From contig NZ_CP017195.1 in NCBI RefSeq assembly GCF_006770285.1, positions 1,984,001-2,048,000 on the forward strand: DNA of 64,000 nucleotides, given 5' to 3'. This document shows, piece after piece, positions 46,135 to 55,687 of this stretch. The first letter of the stretch is position 1; each line of letters opens with the position of its first letter. The notes beneath the pieces are model-generated. The model made no database searches. It saw only the letters and a list, made by a program, of their open reading frames with translations, and had not been told where the DNA came from. The DNA is from Lactococcus paracarnosus. Lineage in GTDB: Bacteria > Bacillota > Bacilli > Lactobacillales > Streptococcaceae. A program made the translations under genes and the position numbers.

Positions 46135-47568
46135 ATGATAACTTTGAAAACTGTTGTAACTATCCTAAAAAATGATCATAATTTCCGGGATATCCTGATA
46201 GATGGCACTTACTTTAACACTGAACAGACTGATTTTATTTTTGATAGCCTCTCTTACGATAGCCGAGAGATCGATTCAAAGACCCTTTTTTTCGCCAAAG
46301 GTAGCCAATTTAAACGCGCATTCTTAGCTGATTTAGCCATTCCTTTTTACATTTCTGAGACAGACTATGAAGTTGGCATTCCAGCTATTATTGTCAATAA
46401 TGTCAAACATGCCATGAGTTTGATCGCCATGGCCTTCTACGTTAATCCCCAAGAGGACCTCAAAACCTTGGCATTCACAGGAACAAAGGGCAAGACGACT
46501 GCAGCTTATTTTGCCAAAAATATTCTGGATATACATAATCACAATAAGACAGCCATGTTTTCAACGATGGACACAACACTTGATGGCAAAACGTTTTTCA
46601 AGTCAGAATTGACGACCCCTGAAAGTATCGACCTATTTCGGATGATGCGTGAAGCTGTTAATAACGGTATGACACACCTTGTTATGGAGGTTTCTTCTCA
46701 GGCCTATAAAACAGCGCGTGTTTATGGCTTGACCTTTGACGTTGGTGTCTTCCTAAATATCTCTCCCGATCATATCGGACCAATCGAGCACCCGACGTTT
46801 GAAGATTACTTCTACTGCAAGCGTCAATTACTCACCAATTCAAGGTTCGCTGTTGTCAATGCTGATATGGATCATTTCGATTTTATCAAATCGGAATTAA
46901 CGTGTGACCATGCATTTTATGGCGGCAACTCTACCCACCCAATCACCCAATCTAAGGCCTTCAGTTTTCAGGCACTAGAGCAAGCCTTTGATATCCAGTT
47001 AATCGGCCACTTCAACCAGGAGAACGCTGTAGCAGCTGCACTCTCTGCCCTACAATTAGGGGCTGGGATGTCCGATGTTAAAAAAGGCATTGCCAAAACA
47101 ACGGTCCCAGGCCGTATGGAAGTGATCAAGCAAGCAAATGGTGCCAAAATTTTTGTAGATTATGCCCATAATGCAGATAGCCTAGAAAAACTAATCCATG
47201 TCGTACTCCCGCATCAAACTGGACAGGTAACTGTCATCATCGGGACAACTGGTAATAAAGGCGAAAGCCGTAGACAAGGGATAGGGGAGCTTTTAAATGG
47301 CTTGCCAAATCTAAATGTGATTTTAACAGCAGACGATCCAAACTTTGAGGACCCGGCAGCTATTGCTAAAGAAATTGCAAGCTTTATCGACCGTGATATC
47401 CCGATTATCATCGACCGTGAAGTCGCAATTCAAACTGCCATGCAACAAACATCTGGTCCTAATGATGCTGTGATCATAGCTGGTAAAGGCGTTGATGCTT
47501 ATCAAATAGTGAATGGCGTTCATACGCCTTATGCAGGTGATAAAAAAATTGCTGAAAAGTACTTATAA
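46135..47568 (+). CDS. murE: UDP-N-acetylmuramoyl-tripeptide synthetase, L-lysine type
   Basis: MurE adds the third residue of the peptidoglycan stem peptide. The 477-residue protein has the Mur ligase ATP loop [27 protein letters not shown] and YAHNADSLE. The residue-specific motif is DDPN ([10 protein letters not shown]), which marks lysine ligases; the diaminopimelate type has DNPR. This fits the Lys-type wall of lactococci and streptococci. Probably a single-gene unit. Confidence 0.95.
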   Translation: MITLKTVVTILKNDHNFRDILIDGTYFNTEQTDFIFDSLSYDSREIDSKTLFFAKGSQFKRAFLADLAIPFYISETDYEVGIPAIIVNNVKHAMSLIAMAFYVNPQEDLKTLAFTGTKGKTTAAYFAKNILDIHNHNKTAMFSTMDTTLDGKTFFKSELTTPESIDLFRMMREAVNNGMTHLVMEVSSQAYKTARVYGLTFDVGVFLNISPDHIGPIEHPTFEDYFYCKRQLLTNSRFAVVNADMDHFDFIKSELTCDHAFYGGNSTHPITQSKAFSFQALEQAFDIQLIGHFNQENAVAAALSALQLGAGMSDVKKGIAKTTVPGRMEVIKQANGAKIFVDYAHNADSLEKLIHVVLPHQTGQVTVIIGTTGNKGESRRQGIGELLNGLPNLNVILTADDPNFEDPAAIAKEIASFIDRDIPIIIDREVAIQTAMQQTSGPNDAVIIAGKGVDAYQIVNGVHTPYAGDKKIAEKYL

Positions 47569-47619
47569 ACTTAAGTATTAGCTTAAATTAATCATATCAA
47601 TTTAACGACTTCTCAGATT

Positions 47620-47644
47620 AGCGACCTTGTATGGTCGTTATTTT
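47620..47644 (+). terminator. Possible terminator of murE
   Basis: AGCGACC and GGTCGTT (one wobble) close a 6-base loop and are followed by ATTTT. Modest stem; position past murE supports it. Confidence 0.5.
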
Positions 47645-47774
47645 AGTCTCCTCAAGTAAAGTGATACTACTGGTAAGTGCTACTAAGGTGCCATAATTAA
47701 GCAACTATCCGCATACGCTTCATAGATTTTTTGCTATTTTACCAGCCAAGTCTTTACCAGTTCAAACACTTTTA

Positions 47775-47783
47775 TGATAAAAT
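47775..47783 (+). promoter_or_regulatory. Extended -10 promoter abutting the hslO start
   Basis: TGATAAAAT ends at 47783, seven bases before the ATG at 47791. The perfect GGAGG in between would be outside the transcript if transcription starts at the usual distance. Confidence 0.5.
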
Positions 47784-47790
47784 GGAGGCT

Positions 47791-48663
47791 ATGGATAAGA
47801 TTATCAAGACACTATCAAATGATGGTTATTTTAGAGCCTATGCACTTGATGCAACACAAACAGTTGCTGAGGCACAAACACGACATAAAACATGGCCTAG
47901 TTCAACCGTTGCACTAGGCCGTACCTTGATTGCTGCGCAAATGTTAGGTGCGAATCAAAAAGGAGATGACACGATTACTGTACGTGTCCAAAGTAACGGG
48001 GCAATTACGATGATGATAGCCGTTGCAGATACACGTGGTAATGTCAAAGGCTATATTAAAGAACCAAATGTTGACTACAAGCGCGGGTCAACTGGTGAAG
48101 TTTTAGTTGGTGATGTCGTCGGTCAAGGCTGGTTTTCAGTTGTCAAAGACATGGGGCTTAAAACACCTTATACTGGGCAAACTCCTTTAATTTCAGGTGA
48201 AATTGGAGAAGACTTGGCCTATTATCTAACGACGTCTGAACAGACACCCTCAGCTATAGGCCTTAACGTTTTATTAAATGAAGATGAAACGGTCAAAGTA
48301 GCAGGTGGCTTTTTAGTACAAGTCATGCCTGATGCACCTGATGCTGAAATAGCCGCACTTGAAGCTAGAATTCAAGCCATGCCAGCTATCTCTAACCTCT
48401 TACGCTCTCATGACCATTCTAAAGCAATTTTAGATGCTATCTATGGACAAGACCAGTACAAGATACTTGAAGAATCTGCTTTAGCTTTCCACTGTGATTG
48501 TTCAAGAGAACGCTTTTCTGATGGTATCAAAAGTCTCGGTAAGACTGAAATAGAAAGTTTAATCACTGAAAATCATGGGGCTGAAATTATTTGTCAGTTC
48601 TGCGAGACAGTCTATGATTTTTCTGAAAATAATTTGAAAGACCTAATAAAAAATGACGAATAA
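47791..48663 (+). CDS. hslO: Redox-regulated chaperone Hsp33
   Basis: Hsp33 is activated by oxidation of a C-terminal zinc centre. The 290-residue protein has the four Cys in HCDCSRE and ICQFCETVYDF, with the N-terminal substrate domain GYFRAYALDATQTV. ATG at 47791 is preferred over the upstream frame because conserved sequence begins there. It overlaps dusB by 11 bases, the usual hslO-dus pair. Confidence 0.94.
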   Translation: MDKIIKTLSNDGYFRAYALDATQTVAEAQTRHKTWPSSTVALGRTLIAAQMLGANQKGDDTITVRVQSNGAITMMIAVADTRGNVKGYIKEPNVDYKRGSTGEVLVGDVVGQGWFSVVKDMGLKTPYTGQTPLISGEIGEDLAYYLTTSEQTPSAIGLNVLLNEDETVKVAGGFLVQVMPDAPDAEIAALEARIQAMPAISNLLRSHDHSKAILDAIYGQDQYKILEESALAFHCDCSRERFSDGIKSLGKTEIESLITENHGAEIICQFCETVYDFSENNLKDLIKNDE

Positions 48664-49642
48664 GTATACGACGCCATGGAAAATTGGCGATGTTGACATA
48701 AACAAAAGAATCGTGCTCGCCCCTATGGCTGGCATTTCAAATAAAGCATTTTTGAGCTTAGCAAAAGAGTTTGGAGCTGGGCTAGTCGTGACTGAGATGA
48801 TTTCTGATAAAGGAATAGAACATCGCAATACGAAAACCTTGTCTATGCTTGATTTTGACGGCATCCCAAATCCATTATCCATTCAAATTTTTGGTGGTGA
48901 TGCTGCGACCTTAGTTGAGGCTGCTAAATTTGTAGAGGCACATACAACTGCTGACATCATCGATATTAACATGGGATGCCCCGTACCAAAAGTGACAAAA
49001 AATGAATCTGGATCGCGCTTACTCCTTGATCCAAATAAGATTTATGATGTCGTGTCTGCTGTCGCATCTGCCATTGACCTCCCAGTAACAGTTAAGATGC
49101 GAACTGGTTGGGATAACGATCATCTCTTTCCTGTGGAAAATGCCTTAGCAGCCGAAAAAGCTGGTGCTGGTGCGGTTGCCATGCACGGACGAACTCGTGC
49201 GCAAATGTATGAAGGCCATGCTGACTGGGATATTCTAGCAAAAGTTGCAAGTCACATGACCATTCCTTTCATCGGTAACGGTGATGTGAAGACACCAGCA
49301 GATGCCAAAAGAATGTTAGACGAAACTGGGGTTGATGCCGTGATGATAGGCAGAGCAGCCTTAGGAAATCCTTGGATGCTGAAGCGAACAACTCATTTTC
49401 TTGAAACTGGCGAGGAAATGCCCGAACCGACAGTTTTTGAAAAAATTGAGACTGCTAAGGTCCATTTAACACGTTTAGCTTTACTAAAAGGGGATGAAAA
49501 TGGCGCACGCGAGTTTCGCCAGCATGCTGCCTATTATTTAAAAGGTGCACCTCGTGCAGCAAAAGTAAAGCAAGCCATTAATCAGGCCAATAACTCTCTT
49601 GACATGTTTGGTATATTTGATACCTATTTAGAAAACCTTTGA
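48653..49642 (+). CDS. dusB: tRNA-dihydrouridine synthase (DusB type)
   Basis: Dus enzymes reduce uridines in the tRNA D-loop with FMN and NADPH. The 329-residue protein has LAPMAGISN, the catalytic Cys in NMGCPVPKVTKNESGS, VKMRTGW, and VAMHGRTRAQMYEG. Start overlaps the hslO end, with only a weak ribosome site, so it is likely coupled to hslO. A strong terminator follows. Confidence 0.94.
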   Translation: MTNKYTTPWKIGDVDINKRIVLAPMAGISNKAFLSLAKEFGAGLVVTEMISDKGIEHRNTKTLSMLDFDGIPNPLSIQIFGGDAATLVEAAKFVEAHTTADIIDINMGCPVPKVTKNESGSRLLLDPNKIYDVVSAVASAIDLPVTVKMRTGWDNDHLFPVENALAAEKAGAGAVAMHGRTRAQMYEGHADWDILAKVASHMTIPFIGNGDVKTPADAKRMLDETGVDAVMIGRAALGNPWMLKRTTHFLETGEEMPEPTVFEKIETAKVHLTRLALLKGDENGAREFRQHAAYYLKGAPRAAKVKQAINQANNSLDMFGIFDTYLENL

Positions 49643-49664
49643 TCTAGGCGATCAAAGGTTTTTT
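49632..49664 (+). terminator. Terminator of hslO-dusB
   Basis: AAAACCTTTGATC pairs with GATCAAAGGTTTT around a 5-base loop and continues as TT; the dusB stop is inside the first arm. Confidence 0.88.
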
Positions 49665-49683
49665 ATTTATTTTTGGTCTCACT

Positions 49684-49716
49684 ATAAGCCTCTCGTATGA
49701 GTAACGAGAGGCTTAT
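49684..49716. repeat. Perfect 13-base inverted repeat without T tract
   Basis: ATAAGCCTCTCGT (49684-49696) and ACGAGAGGCTTAT (49704-49716) are perfectly complementary around a 7-base centre. There is no T run on either strand. A further hairpin (ATCCTAT/ATAGGAT, 49743-49764) follows, near the end of the YitT gene. Confidence 0.6.
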
Positions 49717-49773
49717 CCTATATCACATGATCAATTTGTCGCATCCTATCTTAAAAAATAGGATTGGCTACAC

Positions 49774-50625
49774 TCATTCATAAGTAAATCCACTGCCAAT
49801 TACCTCATGTACATTGATAATCGAAACAAAAGCATCTGGATCAATCTCTGATAAGATAGCTTTGACAGCAAGTACTTGCGTTGGACTTAGCACAACATAG
49901 ATCACTTTTTTATCTTGACCTGAATAGACTCCTTCTGCTTTAAGATACGTCGCACCCCGGTCAACTTCTGCCATAATTTTACTAGCGATGATCTCATGAT
50001 GATCACTAATAATCAGCATACCACGGACAGTATAGCCACCATTTTGGACAACCGCAACCACTTGACTAAAGACAAAGCTTGCAATGACCGTATACATCAT
50101 ATGCTGAATATCGATATAGCTCAAAGATAAAGTCAAAACCAAAATATCAAGCATAAATAAGGTTTGACCTATGGCAATCCCTTTTTTCTGTTCAACATAA
50201 CGGCCGATGATGTCGCCACCACCCGTCGTTCCACCAAAACGAAATACCAGTCCACCACCAATTCCTGCAAAAATCCCTGCCAGTAAGGCCGCAATCAGCA
50301 TATCATGGCTGATATCAATCGAAAAGGTAACCCTCTGAAATAACCAGATGAAGACTGATAAACACACAGTCCCATGAATGGTATAGATCATCCCTCGCTT
50401 ACCAAATATCTTAACGCCTAATACAAACAAGGGTATATTAAGTATAATTTGTGAATAGGCCGGATTGATATTAAATAGCGCATGACCAATCAAAGTCAGA
50501 CCACTGACCCCACCTTCTGCCAGATGGTTAGCCATATTAAAATTAACAAAGCCAAAGGCATAAATCGCTGTACCTAAAGCAATCATTATGAAATTTATTG
50601 GATGAAACCTAGTTTCTTTTACCAT
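49774..50625 (-). CDS. YitT family membrane protein (downstream copy)
   Basis: A 283-residue protein with five to six membrane helices (DUF161/YitT_membrane, about 10-190, with GGVSGLTLIG and GGTTGGGDIIGRYVEQKKG) and a C-terminal cytoplasmic DUF2179 domain (about 215-280, DPDAFVSIINVHEV). Function is unknown; related proteins affect sporulation or transport. ATG at 50625 has GGAG upstream. It is the second of two adjacent paralogues. Confidence 0.88.
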   Translation of the reverse strand: MVKETRFHPINFIMIALGTAIYAFGFVNFNMANHLAEGGVSGLTLIGHALFNINPAYSQIILNIPLFVLGVKIFGKRGMIYTIHGTVCLSVFIWLFQRVTFSIDISHDMLIAALLAGIFAGIGGGLVFRFGGTTGGGDIIGRYVEQKKGIAIGQTLFMLDILVLTLSLSYIDIQHMMYTVIASFVFSQVVAVVQNGGYTVRGMLIISDHHEIIASKIMAEVDRGATYLKAEGVYSGQDKKVIYVVLSPTQVLAVKAILSEIDPDAFVSIINVHEVIGSGFTYE

Positions 50626-50704
50626 CCCACTTCTCCATCTATCTCTTACCAAAAATAAGATCGTGATCAACTATCACAATCTTATTGAAACGTGGTGTAC
50701 TTAG

Positions 50705-51580
50705 TTAAGTTTCATCTTCAACAAAACGTCCTAGCACCTTAACATTTTCAGCAATTGACACAAACGCAGCAGGATCTACTATTTTCATAATGTGCTTAAA
50801 CTCTTGATATTCTGCCTGTGTAATGATCGTGATTAACAAGGTCATATTAACATGAGAATAGCCACCTTCTGCAGAATGAACAACTGTAACGCCACGATGC
50901 AGCACCTCATGAAGGGCTTGCGTGACTGCCTCAGGATTTTTCGTCACAATCGTCGCTTGCATTTTTCTTTGCTTGGTATAAATTGCATCTGTTACTCGAC
51001 TAGATACGAATATCGTTAATAGTGAGTAGAACATATATTGCCAACCAAATAGCACACCTGCTACCAAGACAATAATCCCATTAAAAATTAAGCTGATATT
51101 ACCAACTTGACGACCTGTTTTTTTGCGGATATACAGACTCAAAATATCTGTACCACCACTTGAAATACCACTTCTCAAGGCATAGCCAATTCCAGAACCC
51201 ATAACAGCACCACCGAAGACCGCATTAATGATTGGATCTGTTGCCAGAGTGTACTGTGGAATAATGTGGATGAAAACTGAGCTTAATGTAACAGTCAACA
51301 CCGTATAAAGCGTAAACTGTCTACCGATTTTGAACCAAGCTAAGATTAGCAAGGGAAGGTTGAGTAAATACAAGGTGATTGATACAGGTAGATTTTGCCC
51401 AATAATTCTAACTGATAAGGTTGTAAATATTTGTGCTAAACCTGTGATACCACTCGAGTAGACATGTCCTGGTTGAAAAAACAAATTCAAAGCGATAGCT
51501 GATAAAATGGCATAAACGACGGATGCTGAAAATTTTTGCATCAACTTTTCGAGAGATAAATTTTTTAACACGTTAATCAT
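50705..51580 (-). CDS. YitT family membrane protein (upstream copy)
   Basis: A 291-residue paralogue of the next gene with the same layout: membrane domain with SGITGLAQIFTTLS and SGGTDILSLYIRKKTGRQVG, and a C-terminal DUF2179 ending DPAAFVSIAENVKVLG. It starts two bases past the aspS stop and so may be part of the hisS-aspS transcript. Confidence 0.88.
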   Translation of the reverse strand: MINVLKNLSLEKLMQKFSASVVYAILSAIALNLFFQPGHVYSSGITGLAQIFTTLSVRIIGQNLPVSITLYLLNLPLLILAWFKIGRQFTLYTVLTVTLSSVFIHIIPQYTLATDPIINAVFGGAVMGSGIGYALRSGISSGGTDILSLYIRKKTGRQVGNISLIFNGIIVLVAGVLFGWQYMFYSLLTIFVSSRVTDAIYTKQRKMQATIVTKNPEAVTQALHEVLHRGVTVVHSAEGGYSHVNMTLLITIITQAEYQEFKHIMKIVDPAAFVSIAENVKVLGRFVEDET

Positions 51581-51582
51581 AA

Positions 51583-53325
51583 TTATTTTCCAATTTTTAG
51601 GTTAAGTTCAGAAAGTTGCTGAGACGAAACGAGACTAGGTGCTTGTGTCATCGGATCAGTTGCCTTATTGTTTTTAGGGAATGCAATCACTTCTCGGATG
51701 TTTTCCTTGCCAGCTAATAACATGACAAATCGGTCAAGACCAAGTGCGAGACCTCCATGTGGTGGAAAACCATAGTCCATTGCTTCTAGTAAAAAGCCAA
51801 ACTGTTCATTTGCTGCTTCTTGACTAAAGCCAAGTGCCTTGAGCATGCGCTCTTGAAGTGCTTTTTGATTGATCCGCAAGCTACCACCACCTAGTTCATA
51901 ACCATTTAAGACGATATCATAGGCGACAGCACGGACTTTTGATAAGTCTCCTTCAAGCTCATGCGCACTTTCTTGTGTTGGCAGGGTAAATGGATGATGG
52001 GCACTGGTATAGCGTGCCTCTTCTTCGCTCCATTCAAACATCGGCCAATCAATCACCCAAAGAAAATTGAATTTAGTGTCATCGATTAAGGCCTGATCTT
52101 TTGCGATTCGACTACGTAAAGCACCTAATGTGGCATTAGCTATATCTAGTTCATCAGCGACAAAAAGTACTAAATCATTATCTGTTAAGGATAAGTTTTG
52201 CGATAAGGCATCTGAAATTTCCGGTAAGAATTTGGCAATCGGTCCTGAAAAAGCGTTGTCAACAAACTTGACCCATGCAAGCCCCTTAGCACCAAATTGT
52301 TTGGCAAATTCTGTAAGCTTATCAATATCTTTTCGAGAATAGCGATCAGCTACATTTTTTGCAACGATAGCTTTAACGACTGGTGCTTCTGTGAATACTT
52401 TGAAATCAGCTTGTTTAGCGGTATCTGTGATATCTACTAGATGCATATCAAATCGCGTATCTGGTTTATCTGATCCATATTGGTTCATGGCATCATCGTA
52501 AGACAACCTTGGAAATGGTAAGGTGACGTCTATATCCTTTGTTGCTTTCATAACTTTTGCGATCAAGCCTTCAGTCATGTCTTGAATCTCATGTTCATCT
52601 AAGAAAGATGTCTCTAAATCGACTTGTGTAAACTCAGGCTGACGGTCTCCACGCAAATCCTCATCTCGGAAACATTTAACGATTTGGTAGTATCTGTCAA
52701 AACCAGCATTCATCAGCAATTGCTTAGTGATTTGTGGCGACTGTGGCAAGGCATAAAAATGGCCTTCTGAAATACGACTAGGTACCAAGTAATCACGCGC
52801 ACCCTCGGGGGTTGATTTTGTAAGCATCGGTGTCTCAACATCGATAAAGTCAAGGTCATCTAGATAATGGCGAATTGATTTTGTCACCTGATGACGTAAC
52901 TTGAAGTTGGTTAACATCTCAGGACGTCTTAAGTCAAGGTAGCGATAACGCATCCGTGTCTCATCACTTGCTTCCAACCCATCTTTTATTTCAAACGGTG
53001 TTGTTTTCGCAGCGTTTAAAATTGACAGGCTAGTTACTTCCAGTTCAACTTGACCAGTTGCTAATTTATCATTAGCCTGTGTTCTAGCATTAACAGCACC
53101 CGTCACTTCGATTACAAACTCACTGCGTAATCCTTCTGCTATTACCAACACGTCTTTTGAAACCAGCTCAGGATTCACGACCAACTGCATGATGCCTTCA
53201 CGGTCGCGCAAGTCAATGAATATCAATCCACCCAAATCTCGACGACGAGATACCCAACCTTTAAGTGTAACGGTTTGACCGATATGTTCTGAGCGGACTG
53301 CGCCCGCATATAATGTACGTTTCAT
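51583..53325 (-). CDS. aspS: Aspartyl-tRNA synthetase
   Basis: A class II synthetase of 580 residues: N-terminal OB-fold anticodon domain ([22 protein letters not shown]), motif 2 [18 protein letters not shown], a GAD insertion domain (about 280-420) and the C-terminal motif 3 [15 protein letters not shown]. Bacterial length and GAD domain are normal. It follows hisS and a small membrane protein gene; the T-box in front of hisS probably governs all three. Confidence 0.97.
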   Translation of the reverse strand: MKRTLYAGAVRSEHIGQTVTLKGWVSRRRDLGGLIFIDLRDREGIMQLVVNPELVSKDVLVIAEGLRSEFVIEVTGAVNARTQANDKLATGQVELEVTSLSILNAAKTTPFEIKDGLEASDETRMRYRYLDLRRPEMLTNFKLRHQVTKSIRHYLDDLDFIDVETPMLTKSTPEGARDYLVPSRISEGHFYALPQSPQITKQLLMNAGFDRYYQIVKCFRDEDLRGDRQPEFTQVDLETSFLDEHEIQDMTEGLIAKVMKATKDIDVTLPFPRLSYDDAMNQYGSDKPDTRFDMHLVDITDTAKQADFKVFTEAPVVKAIVAKNVADRYSRKDIDKLTEFAKQFGAKGLAWVKFVDNAFSGPIAKFLPEISDALSQNLSLTDNDLVLFVADELDIANATLGALRSRIAKDQALIDDTKFNFLWVIDWPMFEWSEEEARYTSAHHPFTLPTQESAHELEGDLSKVRAVAYDIVLNGYELGGGSLRINQKALQERMLKALGFSQEAANEQFGFLLEAMDYGFPPHGGLALGLDRFVMLLAGKENIREVIAFPKNNKATDPMTQAPSLVSSQQLSELNLKIGK

Positions 53326-53380
53326 AATTTTTATTCCTTTTTACCAATCAGTATTAGTCAGTCTGATGACTTAATGACCA

Positions 53381-53611
53381 CTATCTGGTTACAAATGTTG
53401 CCACCAGTAATAAAATAAGTGTTACACTCACAACAAGCCGTGCAACTTTATCTTTAGAGATTGCCTTATCTCGATTAAACAACACAACCAATATCCCGTA
53501 GATGATGAAAAATGCGCTACTTGCACTCGGCATCTTTGTTACGATTTGATAGAGACTAGCTGCTATCGATAGCGCTGACAGCCCCATAAATATTTTTAGT
53601 TTATCAGACAT
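53381..53611 (-). CDS. Small two- or three-helix membrane protein between hisS and aspS
   Basis: A 76-residue protein with hydrophobic segments at about 7-24, 32-44 and 56-74. No family is recognised. Its ATG overlaps the hisS stop by eight bases and it ends 55 bases before aspS, so it is translated with the synthetase operon. Overlap, normal composition and clear membrane segments argue that it is real. Confidence 0.7.
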   Translation of the reverse strand: MSDKLKIFMGLSALSIAASLYQIVTKMPSASSAFFIIYGILVVLFNRDKAISKDKVARLVVSVTLILLLVATFVTR

Positions 53612-54893
53612 CTTTTACCGTCAATTCTGAAAAGACAGCATCAAAATTATCTTGAACAGTAGCTAATGTTGTCACAACTTCTGAACGTGTCACATTATTT
53701 TTGACAGTGATATCACCTGAGTCAACTTCTGACTCACCTAATGTGATGATCGTTTTCGCACCAAATTCTTCTGCTGATTTAAACTGTTGTTTGATCTTGC
53801 GGTTCAAGACATCACGTTCTACAGCATAGCCTTGATTGCGTAATGACTGAACTAATTTGAGTGCAGCGAGATTAGCACTTACACCTAAAACAACCACATA
53901 TACGTCTAAAGTTTGCGCCGCAGGTAAGGTAACACCTTGCGCCTCTAATACCATAAGGAGACGCTCCACACCAAGGCCGAATCCAAATCCTGGCGTCTCA
54001 GGGCCTCCAAAATAACTGACAAGTGAGTCATAACGGCCACCACCACAAATTGTCAGTTCCTTGCCTTTAACATCTGTCATGAATTCAAAAATCGTGTCGT
54101 TATAATAATCTAAACCACGCACCATGTTTTGGTCGACCTGATAAACAATACCAAGACTATCTAACATCGCGGTCACGTCAGCCAAATGGGTTTGACTAGC
54201 CTCAGACAAGAAATCTAAGATCGACGGTGCATCCTTAACAATTTCGATATCTGCTTTTTCTTTAGAATCTAATACCCGTAAAGGATTCTCATGTAAGCGA
54301 CGTTTTGAGTCTGTGGAGAGATTATCTAAATGCTGCTCTAAATACCCAATCAAAGCCTCCCGATAGCACTTGCGCGTATCACTATCTCCTAGTGAATTAA
54401 TCACCAATTTGATATTTTGCACGCCCAACTGATCAAAAAATGCTTTAGCCATGGCAATTGTCTCAACGTCTGTCGCTGGATTTTTTGAGCCAAAATTTTC
54501 AACACCGATCTGATGAAATTCACGTAAGCGACCTGCTTGAGGTCGTTCATAACGGAACATTGGACCAGTATAGTAAACTTTAAATGGCTTTTGAACCTCT
54601 GGTGCAAATTTTTTATTTTCGACATAAGCGCGAACAACAGGCGCCGTCGCTTCAGGACGGAGCGTGATATGACGGTCACCCTTGTCATAAAAATCGTACA
54701 TTTCTTTAGTTACGATATCTGTTGTATCACCAACAGAACGTGAAATGACCTCATAATGTTCAAAAATAGGTGTTCTAATCTCGCTAAAGTGATAGGCTGC
54801 AAAGACTTGTCTCATCGTCTCTTCTACAAACTGCCATTTTTCACTTTCTCCAGGTAAAATATCATTGGTACCTTTAGGTCTCTGTAACTTCAT
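53604..54893 (-). CDS. hisS: Histidyl-tRNA synthetase
   Basis: A class II synthetase of 429 residues: [14 protein letters not shown], motif 2 with [14 protein letters not shown] and [20 protein letters not shown], the histidine pocket [11 protein letters not shown], and [17 protein letters not shown] at 54893 is preceded by AAAGGAA; the longer frame extends into the leader. Controlled by the T-box leader upstream. Confidence 0.97.
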   Translation of the reverse strand: MKLQRPKGTNDILPGESEKWQFVEETMRQVFAAYHFSEIRTPIFEHYEVISRSVGDTTDIVTKEMYDFYDKGDRHITLRPEATAPVVRAYVENKKFAPEVQKPFKVYYTGPMFRYERPQAGRLREFHQIGVENFGSKNPATDVETIAMAKAFFDQLGVQNIKLVINSLGDSDTRKCYREALIGYLEQHLDNLSTDSKRRLHENPLRVLDSKEKADIEIVKDAPSILDFLSEASQTHLADVTAMLDSLGIVYQVDQNMVRGLDYYNDTIFEFMTDVKGKELTICGGGRYDSLVSYFGGPETPGFGFGLGVERLLMVLEAQGVTLPAAQTLDVYVVVLGVSANLAALKLVQSLRNQGYAVERDVLNRKIKQQFKSAEEFGAKTIITLGESEVDSGDITVKNNVTRSEVVTTLATVQDNFDAVFSELTVKDV

Positions 54894-55086
54894 TGTCTTG
54901 TATTTCCTTTCAACTATCCTATAAGAAAACGCCCAAGAGCGCAAAAACTATCCGCTCAAGGACGATCATATCGTGGTACCACCTTGTGTTCCTAGGAAAT
55001 CCTAGCTTTTTAGCTATATAGTCGCTACCTATCGTCTGTTTGTCACATTTATGTGGCTTTTCAGCTAGGACAACTCTCTTAGTCTT
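54894..55086 (-). promoter_or_regulatory. T-box leader of the hisS-aspS operon
   Basis: The minus-strand leader contains the T-box core CACAAGGTGGTACCACG (54973-54989), the terminator/antiterminator pair, and an upstream AAGAGAGTT at the start of Stem I. Uncharged tRNA pairing with the GGTG would favour antitermination. Stem I is short, with TCCTAGCT/AGCTAGGA arms and a CACAT-AA-ATGTG hairpin, so I cannot fix the specifier codon; CAC (His) and GAC (Asp) triplets both occur in it. Confidence 0.85.
54924..54964 (-). terminator. T-box-controlled terminator before hisS
   Basis: In the minus-strand RNA CGTCC-TT-GAGCG pairs with CGCTC-TT-GGGCG and is followed by TTTTCTT. The 5' arm CGTCCTTG can instead pair with the CAAGG of the T-box, giving the antiterminator. 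Confidence 0.85.
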
Positions 55087-55087
55087 A

Positions 55088-55118
55088 ATTATATATTAGT
55101 CAGATCTATTTTGCAAGA
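55088..55118 (-). promoter_or_regulatory. Promoter of the hisS-aspS operon
   Basis: On the minus strand TTGCAA, 17 bases, TATAAT, with the expected start close to the AAGACTAAGAGAG that opens the T-box leader. Confidence 0.65.
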
Positions 55119-55134
55119 TTTTACCGACAAAAAA

Positions 55135-55680
55135 TCAATCTGCATCCTTGAAAACGCTCATATTTTTCGCAAAATAATCGTATCCTGAATAGATGGTTGC
55201 CACCAGACAAATGTATAAGAAAATCGTTCCTATCAAATTTAGTCCGAGGAGCAAGAAAATGATTGATAACATTTGTGTAAATGTTTTGATTTTACCAGGT
55301 AATGCCGCTGCCATCACCACACCACCTTGTTCAACCAAGAGTAAGCGCAAACCTGTCACCGCTAATTCACGACAGACAATAACTGCAATTACCCACGCAG
55401 GTGCTAAATCTAGCGGTACAAGCATAATAAAGGCAGCCATCACTAGCATTTTATCTGCTAAAGGATCTGCAAACTTGCCAAAATTGGATACTATATGCCA
55501 CTTACGCGCCAAGTAACCATCTAACCAGTCGGTAGCTGAAGCTACTGCGAATAAAACAGCAGCAACAATTTGCCACGTTTGCGAATGGCCACCTAAAACG
55601 ATGATCAGCAGAAACACCGGTATGGCAAATATGCGTGCGATCGTCAGGTTATTGGGTAAGTTCTCTTTCGTAAATTTCAT
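55135..55680 (-). CDS. pgsA: CDP-diacylglycerol-glycerol-3-phosphate 3-phosphatidyltransferase
   Basis: PgsA makes phosphatidylglycerol phosphate. The 181-residue membrane protein has the CDP-alcohol phosphotransferase motif DWLDGYLARKWHIVSNFGKFADPLADK (residues about 47-73) and several membrane helices. It is last in the yfmF-yfmH-rodZ-pgsA run, seven bases after rodZ. Confidence 0.95.
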   Translation of the reverse strand: MKFTKENLPNNLTIARIFAIPVFLLIIVLGGHSQTWQIVAAVLFAVASATDWLDGYLARKWHIVSNFGKFADPLADKMLVMAAFIMLVPLDLAPAWVIAVIVCRELAVTGLRLLLVEQGGVVMAAALPGKIKTFTQMLSIIFLLLGLNLIGTIFLYICLVATIYSGYDYFAKNMSVFKDAD

Positions 55681-55687
55681 CTTATCT

